A stretch of 64,000 bases of DNA from Fragilaria crotonensis (Eukaryota; Bacillariophyta; Fragilariophyceae; Fragilariales; Fragilariaceae): assembly GCA_022925895.1 (NCBI GenBank), contig JAKSYS010000197.1:1-64000 (forward strand), in the 5' to 3' direction. Shown here one piece after another: positions 1 to 11,813 of this stretch; position 1 is the first letter of the stretch, and every line of letters starts with the position of its first letter. The position numbers and the translations under genes were made by a program. The notes under the pieces are model-generated. The model had not been told where the DNA came from. It did no database searches and saw nothing but the letters and a program-made list of their open reading frames with translations.

Positions 1-1123
1 TTGTTGGCTGGACGAGAGATTGATGCCCAGGATTTTGCTTCAACTAAATTTTTAGAGTACTGATTGTACGTGTTTGCTGATATTCAGGTCAAGGATGAAA
101 CCAGCCATAGTTAACTGGAGTTATACTACTCATAAGGTCGAGGTGTTAGTAGCACAGTAGACAGTACAATATCTACTCCAGTAGCGTACAAAGGTTACTC
201 TGTGCACGGCTACATGATTGTTCACTATAGGACCGTAGAGATGTATGATAGAGATTACTTAAAGGGTCCTAACTTTTAGTAACTCGAACTTCTGAGTGCC
301 GGAGCGCACAATCCGGTACTCGACGAATGCTAAGGTTGCGCACGCGCACAACTTTTCCAAGATTTGCTTCAAGTCCCTACTACTTGTAGTAAAGTAATGT
401 GTGGAGAACATTCTGATTGGTACGGCTTGACGTCGTTACACTGCATTCCAATCTGATCTCTCCGATGAATCCGTTGTGATGTCTACTCTCTTTCCTTTTC
501 GTTGCAGGTTAAGAATAATAGCTGGTTTCAAGTACCGGTATCTAACATGTGTGACACGGAACAATTTTTATGTTTAGAAGTCCGGTGGTATCAATTCGGT
601 CAAAGGAACTTTACGTTCGGAACTCCGACGTTTTCGACCGTAGAGTCGTCTGTTGTTCGAATGGTGATTGTTGACGTGATTGAGCGATCCCAAAACTTCA
701 ACACGCGAACAAAGAGTTCACAAACAACAAGGTTTCACCGCTCGGATTCTACATCCATACATGAAGCGTTTTGGTACAGGGTGGATATCAGGAGTTTTCC
801 TACTCGTCGACCGACCCCATCACCTTGTGTCTACCTCGTTTGCTCTTGTGAGGCAGAACCACTAGTATCCTTGCACCTGAACTTGATTAGATTCATACTC
901 TGATGCTTCTCACTTTCTGCTTCTTTGAAGACGCTCGATTGATTCAAGACTCGAGGCCACACTACTCACATGTATGTCTATTTTTCAAATATAGAGCAAC
1001 AATGCATCGTCAAGTATAATATTGTGAATGTGCGCGTCACACAGTTAATAATGCGACTATATCCATGTTGTAGAATTTTTTCTGGGCTCTCCTCGTGTGT
1101 ACCTACTATGGAATTTCAACACC
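1..1123. other. Intergenic, no supported gene
   Basis: Open frames near 502-903 and 680-865 lack a convincing ATG start, recognisable domain or consistent codon use. A pyrimidine tract followed by GCAG at about 490-507 resembles a splice acceptor, so an exon of a gene lying off the left edge cannot be excluded. The stretch holds GTAC-containing palindromes typical of intergenic DNA in this window, including TACCGGTA at 533-540. Confidence 0.4.
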
Positions 1124-2099
1124 TTAGACAATGGTGAACTTATGCTTGACAGCAGAGCAGAATCCGTTGTTCTCCCCAATCAAAATAAGCTCGTGTGGGC
1201 CTTTTGCGAGCTTCTTGGTGTTCAAAAAGACGTACGGCCCAGCAGCTCCGAGGGGGCAACCTTCGTAGTCAGGGATGTTGTTGTACTTGTCGACGCAGGT
1301 GGAGTCTCCAGAAAGGCGATAGTCCCAATCTCCATCTTGAGTCAAGACGTTGAGCAAGCTATTCTCGTCAATCTTCTTGCCATCGATAGTAGCCTTGTGA
1401 ACAACCATTTTCTTCAAGGCCCCTGCCAAGTAGGCCGGCCCAACTCGAGGGTCCTCCAACCCACCTCCCTCCTTGCACCCGACCCAATAGGAGTTGACCA
1501 CAGGAATAACCATCCTCAAACCTTGCTTGACTTGACACGTCGTGACAACATGGACGTCACCATTACCAGTGAGAGCCTTACAGTTCGTACCAGGTGGTGT
1601 TCGACGTCCTGTTTCGAAAAAGTACCCGTCAGGGGCAAACTTCTGAGTCTTTTCGCATTTCCCATTGGTCAGAGCCCAAAATGCACTTGTGCACATGAGC
1701 CACTTGGTATGAGCAGAGACAAGCTGAGGCCGGGTGATATCTGGGTCAACTTGAAACGTGGAAGCGCTGGTGAGCGCTCTCACATCGTATTCCATCGCCT
1801 CGGTCGGATCTTCGGCTTGAACCATGGATGCGATCGAAAGCTCGTCGATGCTTTCCTCGTTCTCGCCAAAGGGTGCAGTATGATCGAGGCGCACCTGTCA
1901 GAAACCACATTGATTCATCAGCACGAGCAGAAAGTGAGTCGCAGGGGGGCGAAAATGTGGTGTTGGTGCATGTTGCAGAGAGCAAACAATCGGCCATTCC
2001 TTCTGTACATGTACGTCGCGGTAGACATGAACTTACCGCAGCCACGTTGACCAAGATCAAGGATATGATGCTTGCGATTTTGATATCGAAGAATCTCAT
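1124..2099 (-). CDS. Secreted protein of unknown function, two exons
   Basis: Exon 1 runs 2099-2037 and encodes an N-terminal signal peptide (MRFFDIKIASIISLILVNVA). It ends phase 0 at a GTAAGT donor. The intron is 2036-1895 (142 bp), ending TTTCTGACAG. Exon 2 runs 1894-1124 and continues in phase 0 to a stop, giving about 277 aa. The mature protein has many cysteines spread along its length, a central KQGLRMVIPVVNSYWVGC segment and a C-terminal beta-rich stretch (GPHELILIGENNGFC). I recognise no named domain. The signal peptide and cysteines suggest an extracellular or cell-surface protein with disulfides (inference). The start was chosen because it is the first ATG giving a signal peptide in frame with the spliced exon. 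The open frame on the opposite strand is its shadow. Sure of the gene model, unsure of function. Confidence 0.8.
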
Positions 2100-2575
2100 A
2101 TTGATAGAGGAGGAACAAAAAGAAGTCAAGGATCTCACGCGGAATAAATATGAGACTACATGTTTCCAGCGCCTGTAGCGTGTCAGGTTGCGTTCTCAAG
2201 CACGACCATACCAGGTATAAACATAAAACGTACACACGCGACCTATCTCACGGATTCACGTGATGAACTTCGCGAATCTTGAAGCTTTTGACGAAGACTA
2301 CTTGTACTACAGAAGCCTACGTTGGAGCGTAAGTTGGGACTTGGGACTTGGGAATCTTTGAAGTTTGAAGTCTACTACGGTGTACTGTGTACTCGGAGTA
2401 CAACTTTAAGTACTCGTCGATTTACCTACCGGTTACCGGCGGTACATACTGTAGGAACCTTGTGCTTCTCATTTCTGCATAGGAGAAATACCGTACACCG
2501 TAACAGTAGTCAATGGAAGACAGTACAATCCGTACTACTACTGCTACAAGTAGTGATGGCCGGGCTCGATAAGGG
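2100..2575. other. Upstream flank of the secreted-protein gene and left flank of copia element A
   Basis: No gene is seen. The stretch is rich in GTAC and contains an exact GTACTCGGAGTAC palindrome at 2389-2401. A short tandem of the heptamer GGGACTT lies near 2335-2350. The promoter of the minus-strand secreted-protein gene presumably lies at 2100-2300, but no clear core element is visible. Confidence 0.4.
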
Positions 2576-2581
2576 GACGTA

Positions 2582-3110
2582 TGTCAAGATCTACAGTGCT
2601 ACTGTCGAGGATGACAGTGCTACTGTCGAAGCGACGAGTGCTACTACACTAGTGGCACTGTGCACCGCTGACGACGGTAGCAATAGCTTCTGTTCTGCTG
2701 CTCTCTTGGATGCTAGTGAATGGACTGAAGTCACTAGGAAGACCAAGACTGGAAGACCAAGAAGACCTCCTAGCATGCAGGGATCTACAGAGAGATCCCA
2801 GGAGGCATTGCACGTGAAGGAATGAAGACCTCACAGGTGCAAAACCTACCGGGAAGGTGATTTTATGTTGGGTCTTCAGACTTAGATTTGTTGTGTGGAA
2901 CTTACTGAATGAAGTCTTTTGTAGTCTGATTGGAGAGCTTTAAAAGCTCTCATCAGTGATTGAATGATGACTTTACGAGTAGTTTAACAAACAGATTAAG
3001 CTCACAATACAAGAATCTAGAAAGTGAGTAGGGGCCATCTACTGTCACATTTTGGACGAGTATTTTCGAGACTACGCACTGTACGGAAACTACAGTACGG
3101 TGATTTAACA
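2582..3110 (+). repeat. 5' LTR of copia element A
   Basis: This 529 bp direct repeat starts TGTCAAGATC and ends GATTTAACA. It differs from the 3' copy by about 11 substitutions and one 2-base indel. It contains the transcription start and polyadenylation signals expected of an LTR, though I cannot place them. Confidence 0.95.
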
Positions 3111-6100
3111 CGTTTATAAACGATCAGTTGAAATCCAAGGTAAAATAGTTGTACGGAAATCATGGCAGTTGAAGATTCCGATTCCAACTTTGGAACCACT
3201 GTTCGTGCGTTCGCTTTTAACGGCTTTGATACGAAGTTCAGATCGTGGGAGGGCAATTCTCTCGCGCTCGCCAGTTTGAAGGGCTTTTTGCTCGCGCTCA
3301 CCAGGGCAGAGGTAACGCCGGGTCTAACGGTTGAGCAGTACGAGTATGGTGAAGTGGAGGAGCCGGTCAGGCTCGCCACGGGAGCACCTGCTGAAACTGC
3401 AGGTGTCGCAGGGGGTTACTGCGGCACCACCAGTACGAACCCGTGCAACGACCTCAGTGGAGAACCGGAAGTACTTGGCACGCGCGGCTGCGTGGACTTA
3501 CTTAGTGGCGAGCTGTACCGACAAGGCCTACGCGCTCATCGAACGGGCAGACGGAGACCCCTTCAAGGCTTGGACCATCCTACAGGAAAAGTACTGCGCC
3601 ACGGACGCGGAGGAAAACTACCCTGAGCTGTCGGAGGCATTCGGGAAGTGTAAGTTGAGCGAGACGAAGGAAGACCCGGAACTTTGGTTCAATGATTTGG
3701 ACCATTTGAATATGAGGATTGCCCGTATCAACACGAAGTACGAGCTCGATGACCTTCAGATGAAAAGTCATATCATGACGTCGATGTCCAGTGGCTACGA
3801 TTCCGTCGTGGTCAAGTACCGTGGGGAACTAGCGGAGACACCGCTTGTGAAGTTGCGCAAGGAAATTGGGCTCCAGTACAAGACACTACTCAAGGCTACG
3901 AAGAACAAGTCGGAGTCGGCGCTCGTGGCGAATGTAAACAAACACCCCTATAAGAAATTCAAGGGCACGTGTCGCAACTGTGGCAAAATCGGTCACAAGG
4001 CAAACGAATGTCGGTCCGCGAAGAGTACCGCGGAAAGCGCCGATTCTACCAAAACTCCTGTTGACAAAAGTAATGTCACCTGTTTCAATTGTCAAGAGAA
4101 GGGGCATTATGCGAACAAGTGCCCAAAACCAAAGAAGGATAAAGCTGATAACGACATGGCTATGTTCGTTGGTCTTTCACGCATTGAAGTTGACGTTGAA
4201 GCAGAGGAGACGCCCAAGGTCGTGGTTAACGATTGTATTAATTTTACTCCCGATGACTTTTCGATGACTGGCGTTGGGGCGATGACTCTTCAAGCGATGA
4301 CTTCGATTCCGATGACGATCTCGGAACCTTCACCGAATTCTTTGAACACGACGTTGGGCGACGACGATGCTACCATGGTGGATGTCTCGAGACCCAGGAA
4401 ACTATGGAGTTTGTTAATGTCAGTTTGATTACGGAGGAATTCGTTGGGACTTCGTCAGCACTCAACGGCATTGAAGAATGGCTTCTGGACTCAGGAGCTA
4501 CCTGCGGCGTTACGTATGACAAATCGAAGATGTCAAACATGCGCGCATCAGACAAAATGATTACGATTGGCAATGGCGCTCAGGTTGCAACTCTCGGACA
4601 GGGAACGGTGCACCTAGTCGACAATCGTGGAAACCAAGTGACTCTTCATGACGTCTATTATGCACCAAAGTTCACTAAACACATCGTGAGCCTTCGCAAG
4701 TTGATTGACGATGATTGGACATTGAATGTTGCCGACAAAACGGAATTTGTCTTAGTGGACCCAGCAACGGCGTCCACTATGTGTTTTGAGCGAAACGACA
4801 ACGACCAACTGTACTACCTGACTGGGACTCGTGTCCCAACAGCGAACGACATTGAAGCGGTACACAGTCTCACAACGAAGCCGGTAACTCTAGATATTAA
4901 TATAGCACACGGCTTGCTCGGTCACCCGGACACTCGCACGGTGAAGGCAATGGCGGTGAGACAGAACTGGACATTGACTGGGACGGTACAGCCCTGTGGC
5001 TCATGTGCACTTGCAAAGGCACGCGCCAAGGCGGTCCCAAAGACTACAATGACCAAAGCCAAACTCCCCGGAGAGAGACTCTTTCTGGACATTTCGGGCC
5101 CCTGCCTTCAGTGACTCCCTCAACTAGAACTGGTATTGGCTTCGCATTGTGGATGACAACACGCGGTTTTGCTGGGACAGTTTCCTCCCACGCAAGAGTG
5201 GTATACACGTCCCGTTGGAGGCCCTTCTCATCGCGAACAAGGCTGCTGGTAAACCGTGCAAGTACCTTCGCTGCGACAACGCGGGTGAGAACGAGGCTTA
5301 TGTGCAGAAACTGTGTGCCGAACACGATATTGCCCTCGAGATGACCGCTCCGAACACCCCCCAAATGAATGGCGTGGTGGAGCGGAGCTTCGCTACATGC
5401 AAGGATCGCGCATTCGCGACTATGTATTGTGCACGATTCACGTTAGAATCGCAGGGTTTGTTATGGCCTGAGGCCATTAACACGATTACCAAGCTTGGTA
5501 ACACGCTCCCACGCACCGGGGACGTTTTGGACCCCTACACTGCCTGGCACGGTGAAGATGTCAGGCCCAATCGCATTTTGGATTATCTTCAGCCGTTTGG
5601 GAGAATCGCCTACATCACGGATCGCACTAAGATTAAGGCTAAGGCTGACGTCAGGGCTTCGAAATGTGTGTTCGTCGGGTATGCGAACGATCACTCCGGT
5701 GACATATACAAGTTCTACAACCCTACGACGAAACATACCATACTGTCCCGTGATGTCCACCAGTGGATGGAATGGCACGGACGCATCACGGCTACTGATG
5801 ATTTGGCACTGTTTGACGAATTAGATAGATTAAAGACGGATTCAGTCATTTTGCCTGCCACCTCGAATGACATTCCCATTTTGTCTGACACTGACGGTTT
5901 GGACTTGGACGATCTCTGGGATCTCCCGCCCTCGACGCCCGCCGGCACGGAGGATACGGGACTACCAGTTGAAGATGCTCTTCGTCCTGCGCGGAGGAAT
6001 TTGGCTCCGGCTTTCGGTTCGGGTGCTGTCACTCGGGCACGAGCCCGCGCGTCAACGAGTACCTTCGCCGATGTACACAGGAACGAAGACAATTTGGAAG

Positions 6101-7803
6101 CGTCGGTTGCTACCATAAGCGCGGAGGAATTGTCCACGCTACTGGTTATGAACGCCTTACTTCAATCGGATCCCCAACTTGGTGTACCAAAGAACTACAA
6201 GGCTCTACTTAAGCTCAATGACCCAAAGTGGACAACTTCTATGCACGGTGAGCTGGAAAACTTCCTCAAGCGCGACGCATGGGAATTCTTACCACGCAGC
6301 GAGTTGCCAAATAATCGTAAGACACTACGGTGTCGCTGGATATTTAAATTAAAGCTTGATGGGACAAGGAAGTCCCGATCCGTGATCCGAGGCTACGAAC
6401 AAGAACCGGGAGTTGATTATGTCGAATCGTACTCTCCGCTTGCGACGAACACTACGATCAAAGTGGTACTCGCAGTGACATTGGAACAAGAAGAGAAGCA
6501 TGACGACTGGATTCAGATCTTGGTTGACGTTGAAGCGGCATTTCTCAACGCTCTCGTAGACAACGATGTCTATATCGAATTCCCCGAAGGACTTTTGGAG
6601 TACTTAGAAAGTAAAGGTATCTACCTTGCGGACCATATCATCAAACTCAAGCGAGCCCAGTACGGCCTGGTACAAAGCCCACGACTTTGGATGATGACAT
6701 TCGCGAAAATTCTAATTAATTTGGGCTTAACCCAGTGCAAAACCGACCCTTGCCTGTTCACGTTGCATGACCCTGATGGAAACCTGTTGGTCCTGGTGGT
6801 CGTGTATTACGACGACTCTATCATCACAGGCATTCGAAAACATGTGGATCGCATCAAGAAAGGCATTTCAGACGCGGTTGCCATCTCTGATCTTGGAAAC
6901 CTGGTACGTCACCTGGGAGTGGACTACGAAACTGGTCGAGACAAATCGGGCAAGTACATACGATCTAGTATGACAGATTACCTTGAGGCCATTGTACGGG
7001 ATTTTGAGACGGATGTCAACGCCAAGGTCAAGGAACATAAGACACCTGGTGCAGCAGTGACACCCCCTCTTCGCTCAACTCCTGAAGACGAAATTGTACT
7101 TCAGGAACTGTACCGTTCCTACGTCGGTCGTATCATGTTTGCCTGCGGCAAGTCGGAACCCGCTATCTCGAACGCATGTCGCGAATTAACGTGTCACTTA
7201 AATGCCCCAAACGAAGAACATTGGAATGCCCTCAGACATTTGATCGGATACATCAAGAGCGGCGACTATCAGGGATTGAAGATGAGGCCCCCTAAGGATA
7301 GACGGGTGGTTGCGTTTGTTGACTCTGATTATGCCAGTGACCGTGGTGACCGCAAGAGTATATCCGGCTACCTCGTGACCATTGGCGGATGCCTCGTATC
7401 GTGGCAGTCCAAGAAACAAACTGGTGTGACACTTTCGTCTACGGAATCAGAATTTGTTGCTATGAGCATGGCGGCCACTGAGGTAAAGTTCATTGTGTCG
7501 CTGCTGACGGAGATCGGGAACCACGCGCCCTTGCTTCCAAGTATCTTGAAGGAAGACAACACTGGCGCAATTTTTATGGCTAAGAATACCGCAATTGGGC
7601 AGAGGACAAAACACGTCGATATCAGATACCGATTTGTCAATGACATGATTCTGAGTAAGGAGCTATGGGTTGAGCACATCGAAGTGGCGACAATCCCAGC
7701 GACATGATGACGAAGAATCTCCCACGACCCTATTTACGAAACATGCTGAGATAACGTCCGAAGGCTTTTTGGGAACGCTTTACGATCCGCAGAACACGGA
7801 GGA

Positions 7804-8330
7804 TGTCAAGATCTACAGTGCTACTGTCGAGGGTGACGGTACTACTGTCGAAGCGACGAGTGCTACTGCACTAGTGGCACTGTGCACCGCGGACGACGGT
7901 AGCAATAGCTTCTGTTCTGCTGCTCTCTTGGATGCTAGTGAATGGACTGAAGTCACTAGGAAGACCAAGACTGGAAGACCAAGAAGACCTCCTAGCATGC
8001 AGGGATCTACAGAGAGGTCCCAGGAGGCATTGCGTGAAGGAATGAAGACCTCACAGGTGCAAAACCTACCGGGAAGGTGATTTGATGTTGGGTCTTCAGA
8101 CTTAGATTTGTTGTGTGGAACCTACTGGATGAAGTCTTTTGTAGTCTGATTGGAGAGCTTTAAAAGCTCTCATCAGTGATTGAATGATGACTTTACAAGT
8201 AGTTTAACAAACAGATTAAGCTCACAATACAAGAATCTAGAAAGTGAGTAGAGGCCATCTACTGTCACATTTTGGACGAGTATTTTCGAGACTACGCACT
8301 GTACGGAAACTACAGTACGGTGATTTAACA
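7804..8330 (+). repeat. 3' LTR of copia element A
   Basis: This 527 bp partner of the 5' LTR has the same TG...CA termini. A short purine-rich stretch just upstream (about 7793-7803) is a plausible polypurine tract. The downstream flank repeats the GACGTA found before the 5' LTR. Confidence 0.95.
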
Positions 8331-8336
8331 GACGTA

Positions 8337-10165
8337 CACCCGTACTCCCACTCAAGAAAATTTGTTGTTGTCCACCCTTCCATTGATGACAGCATGTGGT
8401 GGGGGATTTAAAAATTTGGACCAAATTATACAGGTTACTAACCTCTTTGCTATGGGAATGTTTTGTGAGATCTCACTACGGTAGGTACCCAGACTTGGCA
8501 CCTTCACGATGTTGTTGGAGGGAGCAAATGGATAGGGATATACATTGAAAGGTGTTGGCCAAATAACTTTCCTGCAGGGTTCAAACCCATGTCCTCACCA
8601 TAGAGGTGCAAGATTTGGCCACAAGACAATGTACCAATCCCTTTGTGAAGGGGAATTATTGCACACATTCCACATCAGGGTGACAAAATCCCAGTAATTC
8701 TTGAGCACATCATGTGAAGCAAAAATGTCAATTTGCAGTGTTGGAGTCTTTCTGCAACTTGGCTTTGCTGGTAAGGTGACAATACTTCACATCTTTGAGA
8801 TCGTGTGGGCTGATTCTTGGAGCATTGGAGCCAAAAAGGTGGCTGCTCAACCCAGAATGCCATGTGGGTGATTGCAGCAAAAAGGAAAGAAGTGATCTCC
8901 AATTTTGATGGAAGAGTTGTATCTGTTCCCTTGCTCATGGTGGTCGTTGTAACGGATTACTGCTCATATCAGTTTGTCTGCAAATGTTGTTTCCTTCATC
9001 TCAGTGGATAGTAGAATGCTCATATGCTTGACAATTCCTACATCGTACTTTAATACTAGCAAGGCAAATTGAAACACCAACCATGTGAAGCTTGAAATGA
9101 AGGACAATCTTTTCTTCTCAATTTACAATTACTAGTTGACTCACTGGTCCCAAAAATCAACACCTCCACAGCATGCTCTGGGCATCTAATTGATGGGGCA
9201 TTTAGCACAAAGTAAACAAAGATTCCAGCATGCATTCTGAAATTCATGACATTCCTCCCAGTATAGTAGCATAGCATGCTGATAGTAGGATTATCTTTGC
9301 AATCTGTGTCTTCGGTACCAGGTGTCCTTTCTTTGATAAATATCCATTAAAAAGTATCCTATCTGCATCAGCATGAAAGGTCCTTCATTCAGCAACAAGA
9401 ATGGAATGAGGATCGTAATCAGGTATTGGGACATGGTGCGCCTGCACCATGTCCGCACTATTATGTTGTTTTGAGGTAGTAATGCACTTCACACTCAAAC
9501 ACCTTGCGTGGCAATAAATGTACAAATTCTGCCTCAGGCTGCTCTAATTGACAACTTCTTTCCACTCACAATGGTATGGTGGTCATCAATGTGACCAGAT
9601 TTGGCAAAGGCTTGGGGCCACCATGTTGATGCAGGAGCAAGCAAATTGAAAGTCTTCGTCCATACAGGCAAGCTGTTGCTGTGATGCAAAACAATAATCT
9701 CGCAAAAAGAGACACAATCTTCTGTTGGTCAGGCAGACTCATCCACTCAGTCTGTTGATACTTAACAGGACTCTAAGACTGTCATCGGTTGTTGGGGTGT
9801 GTCAGTCTCCAATAACGAGTTCAAATGGTGAGACAAAACGAATTGTTGAGATGCGCTTTGTCTCTTATTTTACTTTTGCTGGCAGTGTTTCCATAGATTT
9901 GGCAGTGAAACCTGCCACACACGAATTCGCCGACGAATAGCCCCTGCTAGGATGCAGCAATGAAGGTCGTCAAAGTCCATTGAGGTCATCATTGGCTATT
10001 GTTTAAGTAGCAGAAGTTGTATCATTCTGGGAGTAAATCATTATAGATCATTCCAGCTATGTTGCTTAAATTATCTACCGGTAGAGACATTCATTCGTCT
10101 GGGCAGTACTAACTACGATAGTGCACAACGCACTCTAATTATCACAGTTTCTTACGTTGCATTGA
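8337..10165. other. Repeat relics and intergenic DNA
   Basis: No intact gene is seen. Short open frames on both strands look like decayed mobile-element coding DNA but match no family I can name. At 8556-8621 a 9 bp inverted repeat (TGGCCAAAT...ATTTGGCCA) encloses a tRNA B-box-like GGTTCAAACCC. An 11 bp hairpin lies at 9429-9454 (GGACATGGTGC, 4 nt, GCACCATGTCC). TACCGGTA occurs at 10077-10084. Confidence 0.35.
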
Positions 10166-11035
10166 TTACAGTTCTTCCTTTCCCAACAATTCAAAGATGA
10201 AAGGCTTCAAATGCATCGGCGCGACACCAGTGTGAGCAGTCACGGCCCCATCGGGGGCCACCACAAAGTAGGTTCCAAAATTCCAAGAAATGGCAGTCAC
10301 GTCCGTCTGACTCTTGAGATAGAGGTAAACGAGAGACGTGTTTGGGCCATTGACGTCAACCTTCTGCATCATTTTGAATTGAACACCCTTCGATTTGGCA
10401 AAGGCTGCAATCTCCTCCGCTGTTCCTGGTTCCTGCTTTCCGAATTGATTGCAAGGGAAGGCAAGGATTTGCACTCCTTCTTGCTGGACACTCGACCAAA
10501 GTTCGACCAATCCCTTGTAGTGCGATGCCGTGAATCCACATTGCGACGCGACGTTGACCACAACCGTCACCTTGCCTCGAGCTGGGAGAATGGATACGGG
10601 TTGCCTTCAATGTCGATTCCTTCGAGATCAAAGAAGGAATTGATCTCTCCCACGCGTGCGTTGTGCTCCAACTGGATTTCCTTGTAACGAGCACACGTTT
10701 CGGAGCATACTCGAAGCATGTAGTCAGGATTATGGTCGCATTCTCCAATTTCAGCCCACTGTATGTGTCCATGGAATCAGTCATGCAAGCCAAGGGTTAG
10801 AGTGCAGGGTCAGATTGCGTACCGGTACATGATCACGGAGTACAACAGTGCGAGTACCAACAGAGTTGAGGGGTCCCGGGATGGCTTGAGATCATGTCGA
10901 AACGCGGCAGAGTCAAGGGGCGTCGTGGCCTGTACACTTCGATGCAAGTCTAACTTACTCTTCACAGCGAGGATTATCCACTGCGGATACGACCAAGAGG
11001 GAGGACAGGAGGATAAGGGATCGGAAGAGCATCAT
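10166..11035 (-). CDS. ShKT-domain glutathione peroxidase, secretory pathway
   Basis: Glutathione peroxidases reduce hydroperoxides with thiols. The catalytic part (10570-10166) shows the cysteine-type active site VASQCGFT, FPCNQFGKQEPG and WNF, which supply the Cys, Gln, Trp and Asn tetrad. Upstream, 10758-10571 encodes a ShKT-type cysteine module (WAEIGECDHNPDYML...CSETC) and the start of the peroxidase fold (SFFDLEGIDIEGNPYPFSQL). A likely first exon at 11035-10959 encodes a signal peptide (MMLFRSLILLSSLLVVSA) and ends at GTAAGT. The simple splice to 10758 does not keep phase, so a small extra exon or another acceptor is probable. The protein ends KEEL, resembling an ER-retention tail. The ShKT part and catalytic part are one base out of frame where the family has E-G-K and the sequence reads GAGGCAAG. 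A lost G in a GGG run would explain this, by mutation or sequencing error. Confidence 0.8.
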
Positions 11036-11813
11036 GGTGCAGATAGCAGATCGAAATCGAAAAACTGATCCTGCTTTACATGTAGAAATACTTCAGAATC
11101 ATTAGTCGGAGTCTCAACGGTCGACATAAGACAACTGTACTGTGCGCACTTGGTACCTGGTACAGTGCTGAAAATGCGATATCGGAACTCGTAACCCTAT
11201 CTCTACTGTTAAATTGAAATGTCAGTTTGACATAGAGTATGTATACATACACCTATACGGAATATAGGTCACTACCAGGTACTACCGGTAGTACCACGTA
11301 CTCGCAACTCGCAACTCGGCGTGTGGGACAGTAACAGGTAGGAGTACGAAGAACTTGCGTGTCAGTACCGGTAGGAAATATAGAGTAGCACCAGTACACT
11401 CCAAGTTCGACAGATAACATGTCGTATATATCATAGATCGTACATGCAGACATGCACGATCGATTTGCGAAGCAAACAGCGAACCCAGCGCTTGAAGGAC
11501 ATCGAGGGTCAGGGTGATACATGCATATCGAGCAATAAAGTGTATCAATATGCATCAAACGCATTATTAAAAGTATTGATATTTATTCGAGGGAAAGCAC
11601 ATACACGACGAGGGAGCATGCCAAGCAGTGAAATATATTGAATACAACTATACACAGCCGACGTCAACAACCGAGAGCACTGATCAACACACAACGCGGC
11701 CGAGAGAACACTCCATAACGCGAACATTCGTCCTTGTCGGGCCAAAACGTACCAGTCTTGCCCTTGTTGATTCTCTGCTTTGCTGACATCACAACCAAGA
11801 GACAATTTAAAGA
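11036..11813. promoter_or_regulatory. Divergent intergenic region, peroxidase / GPCR copy 1
   Basis: About 780 bp separates two divergently oriented genes, so it should hold both promoters. It contains a perfect 18 bp palindrome at 11278-11295 (GGTACTACC/GGTAGTACC). TACCGGTA occurs at 11283-11290, within that palindrome, and again at 11366-11373. From about 11430 rightwards the sequence matches the 5' flank of GPCR copy 2 (18115-18330 and 23839-23990). The duplicated block therefore includes the promoter. Confidence 0.5.

Larger units (their letters stand above)
2582..8330 (+). mobile_element. Ty1/copia LTR retrotransposon A (diatom CoDi-like), broken
   Basis: A complete-length element bounded by direct LTRs with TG...CA ends and flanked by the direct repeat GACGTA (2576-2581 and 8331-8336). 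Read as GACGT, the repeat is the 5 bp duplication usual for copia. Parts in order are: gag with two CCHC zinc knuckles (about 3160-4160), aspartic protease (about 4480-4600), integrase with HHCC finger and DDE core (about 4900-5800), reverse transcriptase with a YYDD box (about 6240-6950), and RNase H (about 7290-7690). Integrase before reverse transcriptase is the Ty1/copia order. The coding region is broken, with roughly three or four interruptions. LTR divergence of about 2 percent implies a fairly recent insertion. Confidence 0.92.

Noticed and set aside
502-903. 133-codon plus-strand frame
   Set aside because: It starts at TTG rather than ATG, shows no domain, and overlaps another equally featureless frame.
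1097-2050. Long plus-strand open frame of 317 codons
   Set aside because: It lies antisense to the two-exon secreted-protein gene, which has a signal peptide and clean splice sites; the plus frame has no recognisable features.
10211-10687. 158-codon plus-strand frame
   Set aside because: It is antisense to the glutathione peroxidase catalytic domain.
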